A stretch of DNA of 64,000 bases from NCBI GenBank assembly GCA_026398875.1, contig JAPLSB010000016.1, forward strand, positions 62,001-126,000. Direction: 5' to 3'. The notes under the pieces are model-generated. The model saw only the letters and a program-made list of their open reading frames with translations. It did no database searches and was not told the origin of the DNA. Every line of letters starts with the position of its first letter. Position 1 is the first letter of the stretch. Positions 16,792 to 25,741 of the stretch are shown here, piece after piece. This DNA comes from Gammaproteobacteria bacterium (lineage in GTDB: Bacteria > Pseudomonadota > Gammaproteobacteria > Nevskiales > Nevskiaceae). The translations under genes and the position numbers were made by a program.

Positions 16792-18915
16792 ATGAGCGGC
16801 AATGACAATGATCTCGGCGATGACATCCGGGCCGACTTCCTGACCGAGGCCGGCGAACTGCTGGACCGGCTCGGCGAGCAGCTGATTGCGCTGGAACGCA
16901 ATCCGCAGGATCGCGAGCTGCTGAACGCAGTGTTCCGCGCGTTCCATACCGTCAAGGGCGGCGCCGGCTTCCTGAATCTGAAAGCGATGGTCGAGCTGTG
17001 CCACATCGCCGAGGAAGTGTTCGGCGTGGTTCGCGCCGGCCGCCGACCGATGACCGCCGAGCTGATGGACGCGACGATGCAGTCGCTGGATCAGCTGATC
17101 GCGATGATGGCCGAAGTGGCCGCCGGCCACGATCCGTCGCCGGCACCACCGGCCTTGCTGGCAGCGCTGAAGATCCACGCTGCCGATGCGCCATCGACGC
17201 CTGCGCCTGCGCCAGCACCGACTCCGGCACCGGCCGCCGCAGCAGCGCCTGCAGCTGCGCCCAAGGCCGCTCGCGGCAAGGCCAAGGCCAAGGCGAAGTC
17301 GGCACCGCCGGCCGCCTCCGATCCGGCGCTGATTTCCGAAGACGAGTTCGAAGCGCTGCTCGACCAGCTGCATGGCGGCAAGCCGCCGGGTATCGATGCC
17401 TCGACTGCCGTCCCTGCGGCTGCGGTGGCGGCGCCGGCGATGAATCTGGAAGACGAGTTCGAGGCGCTGCTTGATCAGATGCATGGCGGCGGCGCGCCCG
17501 GTACCACGTCGCCGGCCGCCACCACGGAACAAAAGCCCTCTCCCTCCGGGAGAGGGTTGGGTGAGGGGCTGTCCTCGTCGCAAAGGGAAGCTCCCGAATC
17601 GACCAGCGTCCCTCACCCCCGCCCCTCTCCCGGGGGGAGAGGGGAGAACGGCGCACCGTCTTCAACCAGCCCGCCGCCTTCAAGCAGCGTCCCTGTTGCG
17701 GCCGCATCCGCGCCAAGCGGCGAAACGACGCTGCGCGTCGACACGGTACGCCTCGACCAGATGATGAATCTGGTCGGCGAACTGGTGCTGGTGCGCAATC
17801 GGCTGAAGACGCTGCGGGCACGCAATGCGCCGGCCGAAGCGTTTGCCAAGAGCGTCGGCGAGCTGGATCACATCACCCGCAGCCTGCAGTCGGCGGTGAT
17901 GAAGATCCGCATGCAGCCGATCAAGAAGGTGTTCTCCAAGTTTCCGAAGCTGGCCCGCGATGTCGCGCGCGGGCTGGGCAAGCAGGTCGATGTCGAGCTG
18001 ATCGGCGAGGACACCGACCTCGACAAGAATCTCGTCGAGGCGCTGGCCGATCCGCTGGTGCACATGGTCCGCAACTCGGTCGATCACGGCATCGAATCGC
18101 CGCAGGTCCGTGCCGCTGCCGGCAAGCCGGCAACCGGCAAGCTGGTGCTGGCCGCCGAGCAGCAGGGCGATCACATCCTGATCTCGGTCCGCGATGACGG
18201 CGCCGGCATCGATCCCGAAAAGCTGCGCCGCAAGGTCGTCGAGAAAGGCCTGATGGACCCGGCGCAGGTCGCCAAGCTGACCAGCGACGAATGCCTGCAG
18301 CTGGTGTTCATGGCCGGCTTCTCGACCAAGGAACAGGTGTCCGACCTGTCCGGACGCGGCGTCGGCATGGATGTCGTGAAGTCGAAGATCACCGCGCTGA
18401 ACGGCAGCGTCTCGATCGAATCGAAGGTCGGCTTCGGCAGTTGCGTGAAGCTGCGCGTGCCGCTGACGCTGGCGATCCTGCCGGCGCTGATGGTGACCGT
18501 CGGCGCCCGTCTGCTGGCCTTGCCGCTGGCCGATGTCTTCGATGTCTTCGCGCTGGATGAAACCCGGCTGCGGCGACTCGATCACTGGCAGGCGATCCTC
18601 TATCGCAACACCACGCTGCGGCTGGTCGACCTGCAGGCCTGGAGCGGGGCGGGCGATCCGATTGCTGGTGAAGCCGGCACCGCGCCGCGCCATGTCGTGG
18701 TGGCACAGGCCCACGGCGAGCGCTTCGGCTTCATCGTCCATTCGGTGAAGGCGCGCGAGGAAGTGGTGATCAAGCCGCTGGGCCTGGGTCTGCGTGGCCT
18801 GGCCGGTCTGGCCGGTGCCACGGTCACCGGCGAAGGCCGGGTCGCGCTGATCCTCGACTTCCCCGGCCTCGTGCGTGCCTGGTCGCCAGGCCTGCATGGG
18901 GTCGCGCTGTACTGA
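16792..18915 (+). CDS. cheA: Chemotaxis histidine kinase CheA (motor system)
   Basis: A 707-residue kinase. The P1 Hpt domain has the phosphorylated His52 in FRAFHTVKGGAGF. The linker holds a Lys/Ala-rich stretch and two copies of an acidic motif (SEDEFEALLDQLHGG near residues 181-195 and LEDEFEALLDQMHGG near 218-232) but no clear P2 domain. P3 (TVRLDQMMNLVGELVLVRNR), P4 with N-box HMVRNSVDHGIE and DDGAGIDPEKL, and the CheW-like P5 follow. Between the second acidic motif and P3 lies a peptide of about 38 residues encoded by a palindromic DNA repeat (listed separately). In Pseudomonas cheB comes next; here motC does. Confidence 0.95.
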   Translation: MSGNDNDLGDDIRADFLTEAGELLDRLGEQLIALERNPQDRELLNAVFRAFHTVKGGAGFLNLKAMVELCHIAEEVFGVVRAGRRPMTAELMDATMQSLDQLIAMMAEVAAGHDPSPAPPALLAALKIHAADAPSTPAPAPAPTPAPAAAAAPAAAPKAARGKAKAKAKSAPPAASDPALISEDEFEALLDQLHGGKPPGIDASTAVPAAAVAAPAMNLEDEFEALLDQMHGGGAPGTTSPAATTEQKPSPSGRGLGEGLSSSQREAPESTSVPHPRPSPGGRGENGAPSSTSPPPSSSVPVAAASAPSGETTLRVDTVRLDQMMNLVGELVLVRNRLKTLRARNAPAEAFAKSVGELDHITRSLQSAVMKIRMQPIKKVFSKFPKLARDVARGLGKQVDVELIGEDTDLDKNLVEALADPLVHMVRNSVDHGIESPQVRAAAGKPATGKLVLAAEQQGDHILISVRDDGAGIDPEKLRRKVVEKGLMDPAQVAKLTSDECLQLVFMAGFSTKEQVSDLSGRGVGMDVVKSKITALNGSVSIESKVGFGSCVKLRVPLTLAILPALMVTVGARLLALPLADVFDVFALDETRLRRLDHWQAILYRNTTLRLVDLQAWSGAGDPIAGEAGTAPRHVVVAQAHGERFGFIVHSVKAREEVVIKPLGLGLRGLAGLAGATVTGEGRVALILDFPGLVRAWSPGLHGVALY
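17535..17645 (+). repeat. Palindromic GC-rich repeat inserted in frame in cheA
   Basis: About 110 bases made of two hairpins: CCCTCTCC...GGGAGAGGG at 17536-17557 and CCCCTCTCC...GGAGAGGGG at 17622-17644. They are joined by GGTGAGGGG / CCTCACCCC arms that are themselves complementary. Elements of this look (CCCTCTCC and GGAGAGGG arms with GGGTGAGGG) are scattered in intergenic regions of many proteobacteria. Here it is read through in frame and encodes about residues 248-285 of CheA (KPSPSGRGLGEG and PHPRPSPGGRGENG), in the flexible linker. Confidence 0.7.
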
Positions 18916-18933
18916 TCCCCCGGGCGGGCGCGC

Positions 18934-19674
18934 ATGGACCTGTTGAGCATCATCGGCTTCGTGCTGGCGGCGATCGCGATCGTCGGCGGCTCGATCCTCA
19001 AGGGCTCCGGCGTTGCCGCGCTGTGGGGGCCGGCCGCGTTCCTGATCGTCATCGTCGGCACGCTGGCGGCGATCACCGTGCACACGCCGATGGCGACGTT
19101 CCGGCGCGGCATGCAGATGGCGAAGTGGGTGATCCGGCCGCCGCGCGACGACGGCAAGGCGATGATCGTAAGGATCGTCGAATGGAGCGACAGCGCCCGC
19201 AAGCAGGGTCTGCTGGCGCTCGAAGGCGCAGTCGAGGCCGAGCGTGATCCGTTCATCCGCAAGGGCCTGCAGATGCTGGTCGACGGCGCCGAGCCGGAAG
19301 CGATCCGCGCCACGCTCGAAGTGCAGGTGTCGACGCGCGAGCACTTCGACCTGGCCGGTGCCAAGGTCTGGGAAGGCATGGGCATCTATGCGCCGACGCT
19401 CGGCATCATCGGTGCGGTGATGGGGCTGATGGCGGTGATGCAGAACCTCAACGATCCGTCGAAGCTCGGCCACGGCATTTCCGCCGCGTTCGTGGCGACG
19501 ATCTACGGCATTGCCAGCGCCAACCTGTTCTTCCTGCCGATGGCGTCGAAGCTGAAGGCGGCGGTGGCCGCGCAGGTGCGCACGCAGGAAATGATCATCG
19601 AAGGCCTGATCGCGATTTCCAACGGCGAGAACCCGCGGAACATCGAGGTCAAGCTGTCCGGCTTCCTGCACTGA
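18934..19674 (+). CDS. motC: Flagellar stator protein MotC (MotA family)
   Basis: A 246-residue inner-membrane stator subunit of the MotA/PomA/ExbB-like family. Four transmembrane helices are visible: near residues 1-22 and 30-50, then 148-170 (YAPTLGIIGAVMGLMAVM) and 183-205 (FVATIYGIASANLFFLPM). A cytoplasmic loop of about 90 residues between helices 2 and 3 carries the charged residues that contact FliG. The position cheA-motC-motD-cheW is that of the second stator set in Pseudomonas. The coupling ion cannot be decided from sequence alone. Confidence 0.93.
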   Translation: MDLLSIIGFVLAAIAIVGGSILKGSGVAALWGPAAFLIVIVGTLAAITVHTPMATFRRGMQMAKWVIRPPRDDGKAMIVRIVEWSDSARKQGLLALEGAVEAERDPFIRKGLQMLVDGAEPEAIRATLEVQVSTREHFDLAGAKVWEGMGIYAPTLGIIGAVMGLMAVMQNLNDPSKLGHGISAAFVATIYGIASANLFFLPMASKLKAAVAAQVRTQEMIIEGLIAISNGENPRNIEVKLSGFLH

Positions 19675-19687
19675 GCGCGGCCTGCCG

Positions 19688-20665
19688 ATGGCCCGCCGCC
19701 GCGCGCACGAGGAGCACGCCAACCACGAAGCCTGGGCGATCCCGTACGGCGATCTGGTGACCTTGCTGCTGGCGCTGTTCGTGGTCCTTTATTCGATGTC
19801 CTCGGTCAACGAGGGCAAGTACCGCGTGCTGTCCGATTCGCTGAACGAAGCCTTCGGCGGCCGGCCGCGCAGCCCGTCGCCGATCCAGATCGGCGACAAC
19901 GCCCAGCGCGGGTCGGCGCCGTCGCTGGTCAGCCCGGTCCGCTTGCCGCTGCCGTCGTACGGCCAGCCGCGCGGCGGCGAGCGCGACATCCGCCAGATGG
20001 CCGCCGCGATGACCAAGGCGATGGGCGCGCTGATCGACCGCAAGCTGGTCACGGTGCGCGCGAATGGCCTGCTGCTGGAGATCGAGATTCGCGCCGACAT
20101 CCTGTTTCCCAGCGGTGTTGCCACGGTGTCCGAACGGGCACGGCCGGTGCTGACGCGCGTGGCGTCGGTGCTGGCGCCGTTTCCGAACCCGGTGCGCATC
20201 GAAGGGCATACCGACAACGTGCCGGTGGCCACTGCCGCCTTTCCGTCGAACTGGCAGCTGTCGGCGGCGCGCGCCGCCAGTGTCGTTGCCCTGTTCGTGG
20301 CTGATGGCGTCGATCCGAGGCGGCTCAGCGTGGCCGGCTTCGGCGAGTTCCGGCCGAAGGAACCGAACACCAGCGCCGAAGGGCGCAACGCCAATCGCCG
20401 CGTGCTGATCGTGGTGCAGGGCAGCGAGGACGGTGCCGCAGCCGCGCAGACCGCTGCCGCTGGACCGCTGGCGACGCCCGCTCCGCCGGAAGCCGCTGCA
20501 GCGAACCCGCCACCGGCCGATGTTCCGGTCGTCAAGTTGCCGACGCTGCCGGCGACACCGGTCTACAGCGCTGCCGATGCAGCGGCCGACGAAATGGTCG
20601 GCAACCTGCTGGAAAGCGAGCTGGTGCCGCATGCCGATGGCGCGGCCTCGTCGGCAGTGCCGTGA
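19688..20665 (+). CDS. motD: Flagellar stator protein MotD (MotB family)
   Basis: A 325-residue partner of MotC. One N-terminal transmembrane helix (about residues 18-38) carries the ion-binding Asp in IPYGDLVTLLLALFVVLYSM. A linker leads to an OmpA-like peptidoglycan-binding domain (about residues 130-240) with IEGHTDNVPV and NWQLSAARAASVVALFV. The C-terminal 70 residues are Ala/Pro-rich and not part of the family core. It follows motC by 13 bases. MotCD rather than MotAB is inferred from gene order. Confidence 0.93.
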   Translation: MARRRAHEEHANHEAWAIPYGDLVTLLLALFVVLYSMSSVNEGKYRVLSDSLNEAFGGRPRSPSPIQIGDNAQRGSAPSLVSPVRLPLPSYGQPRGGERDIRQMAAAMTKAMGALIDRKLVTVRANGLLLEIEIRADILFPSGVATVSERARPVLTRVASVLAPFPNPVRIEGHTDNVPVATAAFPSNWQLSAARAASVVALFVADGVDPRRLSVAGFGEFRPKEPNTSAEGRNANRRVLIVVQGSEDGAAAAQTAAAGPLATPAPPEAAAANPPPADVPVVKLPTLPATPVYSAADAAADEMVGNLLESELVPHADGAASSAVP

Positions 20666-20711
20666 ACGTCCCTTTCCGAAGCTTCACCCCCGATCCGCCC
20701 GAGCCACGCCC

Positions 20712-21188
20712 ATGAACATTCGCCGCGCCCAGGATGACTCCAGCCGCTGGGTCACCTTCGAACTGGCGGGCCAGCTGTACGGCCTGGAGATCCTCAAGGT
20801 GCAGGAAGTGCTGGCCGACACCGAAATCGAATCGGTACCCGGCGCGGTGCCGCAGATTCTTGGCGTGGCCAATCTGCGCGGCGCGATCGTCACCATTCTC
20901 GATCTGCGCCTGCGGCTGGGCCTGACGCCGAGGCCGCTGACCACACCGGTCTGCTGCGTGGTCGTCGATGGCCACGGCGAATCGGTGGGGCTGCGCGTCG
21001 ATCGCGTCGTCGATGTCCGACGGATTGCCGAAGGCGCGATCAAGCGGGCCCCGGACACCGGCGGCGAAACCGGCCGTTCCGGCGTGATGGGCGTGGTCAG
21101 CCGTCCGGGCGAACTGCTGACGCTGCTCGATGCCGACGTGCTGGTGTCGGTGCTGGCGCCCGCACTGAATCTGGCGCACGCCGCCTGA
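20712..21188 (+). CDS. cheW: Chemotaxis coupling protein CheW (motor system)
   Basis: A 158-residue CheW-domain protein that links receptors to CheA. It shows WVTFELAGQLYGLEILKVQEV and ILGVANLRGAIVTILDLRLRLGL, the two most conserved CheW blocks. The ATG at 20712 gives a normal CheW length; a longer frame from 20433 lies within motD. It closes the motor-chemotaxis run cheY-cheZ-cheA-motC-motD-cheW. The Pseudomonas genes for ParC and ParP, often found just before cheW, are not present. Confidence 0.93.
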   Translation: MNIRRAQDDSSRWVTFELAGQLYGLEILKVQEVLADTEIESVPGAVPQILGVANLRGAIVTILDLRLRLGLTPRPLTTPVCCVVVDGHGESVGLRVDRVVDVRRIAEGAIKRAPDTGGETGRSGVMGVVSRPGELLTLLDADVLVSVLAPALNLAHAA

Positions 21189-21215
21189 TTCCGACGGGAA
21201 TCCGGCGGCAGCGAC

Positions 21216-21230
21216 GGGAACAGGACTTGA
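21216..21230 (+). promoter_or_regulatory. Degenerate sigma-54-like site before STAS gene
   Basis: GGGAACAGGACTTGA matches the fliE promoter across the GGAACAGGACTTG core, with GG at 21217-21218, but the -12 dinucleotide is GA instead of GC. It lies 55 bases before the STAS gene that opens the next block. It may be weak, inactive, or a relic. Confidence 0.3.
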
Positions 21231-21284
21231 AGGAAGTCTGACGTTGCCGACGCTCCCTCCGCATCCGGCCAGAGCCTCCATCCG

Positions 21285-21644
21285 ATGAACGAAGAATCTC
21301 CTGCAACGCCCGCCGTCCGCAGCAAGCCCGCGAAGCGCCCACGCCGCAAGGCCGTTGCCGAAGCACCGGCGATGCTGATCATCCCGGCCGATGCCGGCAT
21401 CGAGGAAACCGGCGCGCTGCGCGAACTGCTGGCCGCGCGCGTCGACGACGCGACGGTCACGCTCGACGGCAGCCAGGTCCAGCGTATCCACACCAGTGCC
21501 GTGCAACTGCTGCTGCTGTTCTGCCGCGATCGTGCGCAGGCCGGTCTCCGCACCGTCTGGCACGAGCCTTCCGCCACCCTGCACGGCGCTGCGCGTGTGC
21601 TGGGTCTTGTCCCCTCCCTTGAACTCGCCCGGGAACTGTCATGA
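21285..21644 (+). CDS. STAS-domain protein
   Basis: A 119-residue soluble protein with a basic N-terminal tail (residues 10-25, rich in Lys/Arg) and a STAS-like domain (about 30-119). The segment DDATVTLDGSQVQRIHTSAVQLLLLFCRDRA matches the beta-strand, loop and helix where anti-anti-sigma proteins carry a phosphorylatable Ser or Thr; the loop here reads RIHTSAVQ. Small STAS proteins are known companions of chemotaxis clusters. It overlaps the next cheY by four bases (ATGA), so a shared role is likely. The partner is unknown. Confidence 0.75.
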   Translation: MNEESPATPAVRSKPAKRPRRKAVAEAPAMLIIPADAGIEETGALRELLAARVDDATVTLDGSQVQRIHTSAVQLLLLFCRDRAQAGLRTVWHEPSATLHGAARVLGLVPSLELARELS

Positions 21645-22006
21645 GCCACCGTGTCCTCGCTGTTGATGATTCCGCCTCGATGCGCCAGATGGTCGCCTTC
21701 ACGCTGAAGTCCGCCGGCTTCGATGTCGCCGAGGCGGAGGACGGTGCGGTGGCGCTGAAGCTGGCGCAGCAGGAAAAATTCAAGCTGGTGCTGGCCGACG
21801 TCAACATGCCGAACATGGACGGCCTGACGCTGGTCAAGAACCTGCGCACCTTGGCTGACTACAAGTTCACGCCGCTGTTGATGCTGACCACCGAGTCGAC
21901 GCCGGAAAAGAAGGCCGAAGGCAAGGCTGCCGGCGCCACCGGCTGGCTGGTCAAGCCGTTCAACCCGGAGCAGCTGATCGCCACCATCCAGCGCGTGCTG
22001 GGGTAG
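21641..22006 (+). CDS. CheY-like single-domain response regulator
   Basis: A 121-residue receiver without output domain. Acidic pair DD (residues 9-10), phospho-acceptor Asp53 in LVLADVNMPNMDG, Thr in MLTTES, and Lys in WLVKPFN are intact. The sequence RVLAVDDSASMRQMVAFTLKSAG resembles CheY proteins of non-motor systems such as Pseudomonas CheY2. It lies between the STAS gene and a histidine kinase, both overlapping or nearly so. It may be the phosphate acceptor or sink for the second CheA or for the adjacent kinase. Confidence 0.9.
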   Translation: MSHRVLAVDDSASMRQMVAFTLKSAGFDVAEAEDGAVALKLAQQEKFKLVLADVNMPNMDGLTLVKNLRTLADYKFTPLLMLTTESTPEKKAEGKAAGATGWLVKPFNPEQLIATIQRVLG

Positions 22007-22008
22007 CC

Positions 22009-23313
22009 ATGAGCACGGCAGTGATCGACGGCGGCGCTGGTCTGTCAGCGACTTCCACGGTCGCTGCAGATGCGCGGATCGCCGCGCTCGAACAGCAGGT
22101 TCGCGAGCGCGACGCCGAACTGTTGATGAACCAGCGGCAGATGAGTGCCGTCTACGGCTATCTGCTCGGCCTCTACGAAGTGATTCCCGGTGCCCTGCTG
22201 ACCTTGTCGCCGCGTGGCGAGATCACCCGCACCAATCGCGAGTTCCACAGCCTGCTCGGCATCAAGGCCGGCAGCAGCATCCACCGTTCGCTGGCGCGCT
22301 TCTGGCCGACGGCACCGGCCTTCATCGAACGCTGCCTGAGCGCGCACGACGCGCTGTATCGCGCCGAGGACCACTGGCAGCTGCGCGATGGCGAGAGCAT
22401 TCCGGTGCTGCTGTCGGCGTCATGCCAGCGCGACGAGGAAGGCGAGCCGCTGGCGATTCTGGTCGTCGCCATCGATCTGCGCGAGCAGCGCAAGCTGGAA
22501 ATGGATCTGCGTCAGGCGCAGAAGCTGGAGTCGCTTGGCCAGCTCGCGGCCGGCATCGCTCACGAGATCAACACGCCGATGCAGTTCGTCGGCGACAACC
22601 TGCATTTCATCCACGAATCGTTCGAGGCGCTGAACAAGGTCGTTGACGGCGGCAGCGCCGTCCGCAACGGCACGCTGGCCGGCGAGGGCTTCGATGCGCT
22701 GCTGGCCGAAGCCGATGTCGACTATCTGCGCCTGCGCGTGCCGCGCGCGATCGAGCGCTCGATCGAGGGCATCCACCGCGTGGCCGGCATCGTCGAAGCG
22801 ATGAAGCGCTTCTCGCATCCGCGCACCGAGCTGGCCGAGGTCGATGTCAATGCCAGCTTCGCCGATGCGCTGATTGTCGCTCACAACCAGTACAAGTACA
22901 TCGCCGATGTGGTGACCGAATTCGGCGAACTACCGAAGGTCGTCGCCCATGCCAGCGATCTGAACCAGGTGTTCCTGAACCTGCTGATCAATGCCGCCCA
23001 TGCCATCGAGGCGCGCGGCGACGGTCAGCGCGGCACGATCACCATTCGTACCGAGCCGGCCGGCGAGCAGATCGCCGTGCATGTCGCCGATACCGGCACC
23101 GGCATCCCGGATGCGATCCGCCAGCGTGTGTTCGATCCGTTCTTCACCACCAAGGCGGTCGGCAAGGGTACCGGCCAGGGGCTGGCGATTGCCCGCAGCG
23201 TCATCGTCGATCGCCATCACGGCAGCCTCGATTTCACGACCGAGGTCGGGGTCGGCACCACGTTCACGATCCGTCTGCCGGTCGCCGGACCGGGCGGCGA
23301 GGAGGCGTCATGA
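22009..23313 (+). CDS. Cytoplasmic PAS histidine kinase
   Basis: A 434-residue kinase without transmembrane helices. A short coiled coil (about 15-40) precedes a PAS domain (about 45-160, [22 protein letters not shown]). The dimerisation domain has His185 in [14 protein letters not shown], and the ATPase domain shows [21 protein letters not shown], and [18 protein letters not shown]. The INTPMQF variant of the H-box is typical of four-helix HisKA kinases near chemotaxis genes. The stop overlaps the next response regulator (ATGA), which is its likely partner. Confidence 0.9.
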   Translation: MSTAVIDGGAGLSATSTVAADARIAALEQQVRERDAELLMNQRQMSAVYGYLLGLYEVIPGALLTLSPRGEITRTNREFHSLLGIKAGSSIHRSLARFWPTAPAFIERCLSAHDALYRAEDHWQLRDGESIPVLLSASCQRDEEGEPLAILVVAIDLREQRKLEMDLRQAQKLESLGQLAAGIAHEINTPMQFVGDNLHFIHESFEALNKVVDGGSAVRNGTLAGEGFDALLAEADVDYLRLRVPRAIERSIEGIHRVAGIVEAMKRFSHPRTELAEVDVNASFADALIVAHNQYKYIADVVTEFGELPKVVAHASDLNQVFLNLLINAAHAIEARGDGQRGTITIRTEPAGEQIAVHVADTGTGIPDAIRQRVFDPFFTTKAVGKGTGQGLAIARSVIVDRHHGSLDFTTEVGVGTTFTIRLPVAGPGGEEAS

Positions 23314-24497
23314 TCAACGTGCTGTTCGTCGATGACGAAGTGGACGTCCTCGAAGGTCTCGAGAACCGGATGCGCCCGTGGCGCTCGGAATGGAACCTGA
23401 TGTTCGCCGGCAGCGGCAATGAAGCGCTGCAGGCGATGCGCCAGCGCCATGTCGACGTCGTGGTCAGCGACATGCGGATGCCCGGCATGGATGGCGCAGC
23501 ACTGCTGCGCACCGTGCGCGAGCAGCAGCCGGAAACGGTGCGCATCATCCTGTCCGGCCAGGCCGATCGCGAAGGCGTGATGCGCTCGCTGCCGGTGGCG
23601 CACCAGTTCCTGTCGAAGCCCTGCGATGCCCGCCGCCTGTACGCGATCATCAGCCGTTGCCGGCTGCTGCACGACGAACTGTTCTCCGAGCCGGTCAAGC
23701 AGGCGATCGCTTCGGTATCGGCATTGCCGGCGCTGCCGCGCCTGTACTGGGAGCTGGCCGAGGAACTGGAACGGCCGACGGCGACCACTCGCAGTGTCGC
23801 GGCGATCATCGAGCACGACGTGGCGATGACCGCGCGGCTGCTGCAAGTGGTCAACTCCGCATTCTTCGCGTTCGCGCGGCCGATCTGCTCGGTGCGCGAC
23901 GCAGTGACCATGCTTGGCCTCGAACCGGTGCGCGCCCTGGTGCTGACCAGCGAACTGTTCCGCGGCATGGCGCCGCTGTGCGTCGGCACCGGTCTGGATC
24001 TGGAACGGCTGCACGCGCATGCGATGCGCGTCGCGGCGATTGCCGAAACGCTGCCCGATGATCCGGAGACCCGGATCATCGCGATGGCGGCCGGCATGCT
24101 GCATGACATCGGCCTGATGGTGATGAGCCTGCCGCCGCGCGGCCCCGATCCCGCATCGGCATCGGTATCGGCGCTGCGCGCCGCGGAGGCGCAGCCGCTG
24201 CAGGGACCGAGCCATGCGCTGGTCGGCGGTCATCTGCTGGCGCTGTGGGGCTTGCCGCAGCCGCTGATCGAGGCGGTGGCCTACCACCATCGGCCAAGCC
24301 TGCTCGACGATGTCCATCTGTCGGCCGCTGGCGCCGTGCATGTCGCCGACTGGATTGCCCACGAACTGGCCGAAGGCCATGGCGGTGCCACCGTCGAAGT
24401 GCTCGACAAGGACTATCTGGCTCGGGTCGACCGGCTGCACTGCCTGCCGGGCTGGCTGGAGCGCCAGCGTGGCGCCGGAGAAAGCCATGGTCGCTGA
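23310..24497 (+). CDS. Response regulator with HDOD output domain
   Basis: A 395-residue protein with an intact receiver (residues 1-120: FVDDEVD, Asp50-region VVVSDMRMPGMDG, Lys in FLSKPCD) and an HDOD domain (about 130-340: LPALPRLYWELAEEL, VNSAFFAFARP, and AAGMLHDIGLMVM). HDOD domains are HD-superfamily relatives that usually lack phosphodiesterase activity and are thought to bind ligands or partners; many sit in signalling and motility clusters. It overlaps both the kinase upstream and the next regulator downstream, so it belongs to a tightly packed operon. Output is unknown. Confidence 0.88.
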   Translation: MINVLFVDDEVDVLEGLENRMRPWRSEWNLMFAGSGNEALQAMRQRHVDVVVSDMRMPGMDGAALLRTVREQQPETVRIILSGQADREGVMRSLPVAHQFLSKPCDARRLYAIISRCRLLHDELFSEPVKQAIASVSALPALPRLYWELAEELERPTATTRSVAAIIEHDVAMTARLLQVVNSAFFAFARPICSVRDAVTMLGLEPVRALVLTSELFRGMAPLCVGTGLDLERLHAHAMRVAAIAETLPDDPETRIIAMAAGMLHDIGLMVMSLPPRGPDPASASVSALRAAEAQPLQGPSHALVGGHLLALWGLPQPLIEAVAYHHRPSLLDDVHLSAAGAVHVADWIAHELAEGHGGATVEVLDKDYLARVDRLHCLPGWLERQRGAGESHGR

Positions 24498-25737
24498 CGG
24501 CCCCAGGCTGCGCGTACTGCTGGTCGATGACGAACCGGCCGTGCTCGAAGGGCTGGAACTGCAGCTGGGCCGCCGCTACGAAGTGCACAGCAGTTCGGTG
24601 CCGGCGCAGGCGCTGAAGATGGTCGAAACGATGGCGCCGTTCGAGATCGTGCTGTCCGACATGCGCATGCCCGGCATGGATGGCGCGGCGCTGTTGCGCG
24701 AGATCCGCAGCCGCCAGCCGCATGGCGTGCGGATGCTGCTCAGCGGCCATGCCGATGTCGGCTCGGCGATTGCCGCCGTCAACGACGGTGCCGTGTTCCG
24801 CTACCTGACCAAGCCCTGTCCGCCGCCGCAACTGCTGGCGGCGTTCGAGGCAGCCGCCCAGCAGTACCGCGTGCAGGCCGCCGAGCGGACGCTGCTTGAG
24901 CAGACCTTGCGCGGCGCCATCAAGGCGCTGGCCGAAGTGCTGGCGGTGGTCGATCCGGCCGGTCATGGCCAGGCGCTGCGCGTGCAGCAGCTGGTCAGCG
25001 AACTGGCACATGAACTGAAGTTCGCGGCCGACTGGCCGCTAGAAGTGGCGGCGCTGCTGTCGTCGATCGGCATGGTCAGCCTGCCGGCCGATGTGCTGCA
25101 GCGGCTGCATGCCGGCGAGATTCCGCTGCCCGACGAAGCCGAGATGCTCGCGCGGCTGCCGAAGCTGAGCGACCGACTGCTGTCGACGATCCCGCGCCTC
25201 GAGCCGGCACGGGCGATTCTGCTGCTGAGCCACCAGCTGCCGCTGCCGGACGACTGGGTGGCGAGCTTCGGCGACAACCAGATGGCGCTGCTGCAACGGT
25301 GCGCGGCGATCCTGCGCGTTGCCACCGGCTTCGACAGCCTGCTGACCCATGGTTACGGCACGGTCGAAGCACTCGGCGTGCTGCGCGCCCGAAAGATCGC
25401 TGCCGATGCCAGCGTGATCGACGCGCTGGAATCGCTGCGCGCGCGCGATCAGGGCCGTGTCGTGGTGCGTCAGCTGCCGATCTCGATGCTGGCGCCGGGC
25501 ATGGTCATCGCCGGCGATCTGTGCACCACGGCCGGCCAGCTGCTGGTCACCCGCGGCTTCGTGATCAGCGAAAGCTTTCTGGCCCGGCTGACCAATTTTT
25601 CGCGCGGCCGGGTCCGCGAACCGGTGCTGGTGATGGTCCCCGATGACGGCAGTCGCAGCCCTTCCGGCCTTGCTCACGGCGCGTTGCCTGCCACCGGCGA
25701 GCCGAAGCCGAAGCCCAATTCCCTCCAACCTGCGTAG
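24487..25737 (+). CDS. Response regulator with degenerate HD-GYP-like output
   Basis: A 416-residue protein. The receiver (residues 1-125) is intact: LVDDEPA, IVLSDMRMPGMDG and YLTKPCP. The following domain (about 140-330) aligns by eye with the RpfG-type HD-GYP layout (GHGQALRVQQLVSELAHEL, then a P after SIGMVSLP), but the catalytic HD pair is replaced by SS in ALLSSIG. A C-terminal block (LAPGMVIAGDLCTTAGQLL) resembles a segment common in HD-GYP proteins. It is likely inactive as a c-di-GMP phosphodiesterase. The ATG at 24487 has GGAG at a normal distance; upstream in-frame starts lie inside the preceding gene. Confidence 0.82.
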   Translation: MVADGPRLRVLLVDDEPAVLEGLELQLGRRYEVHSSSVPAQALKMVETMAPFEIVLSDMRMPGMDGAALLREIRSRQPHGVRMLLSGHADVGSAIAAVNDGAVFRYLTKPCPPPQLLAAFEAAAQQYRVQAAERTLLEQTLRGAIKALAEVLAVVDPAGHGQALRVQQLVSELAHELKFAADWPLEVAALLSSIGMVSLPADVLQRLHAGEIPLPDEAEMLARLPKLSDRLLSTIPRLEPARAILLLSHQLPLPDDWVASFGDNQMALLQRCAAILRVATGFDSLLTHGYGTVEALGVLRARKIAADASVIDALESLRARDQGRVVVRQLPISMLAPGMVIAGDLCTTAGQLLVTRGFVISESFLARLTNFSRGRVREPVLVMVPDDGSRSPSGLAHGALPATGEPKPKPNSLQPA

Positions 25738-25741
25738 TCCC

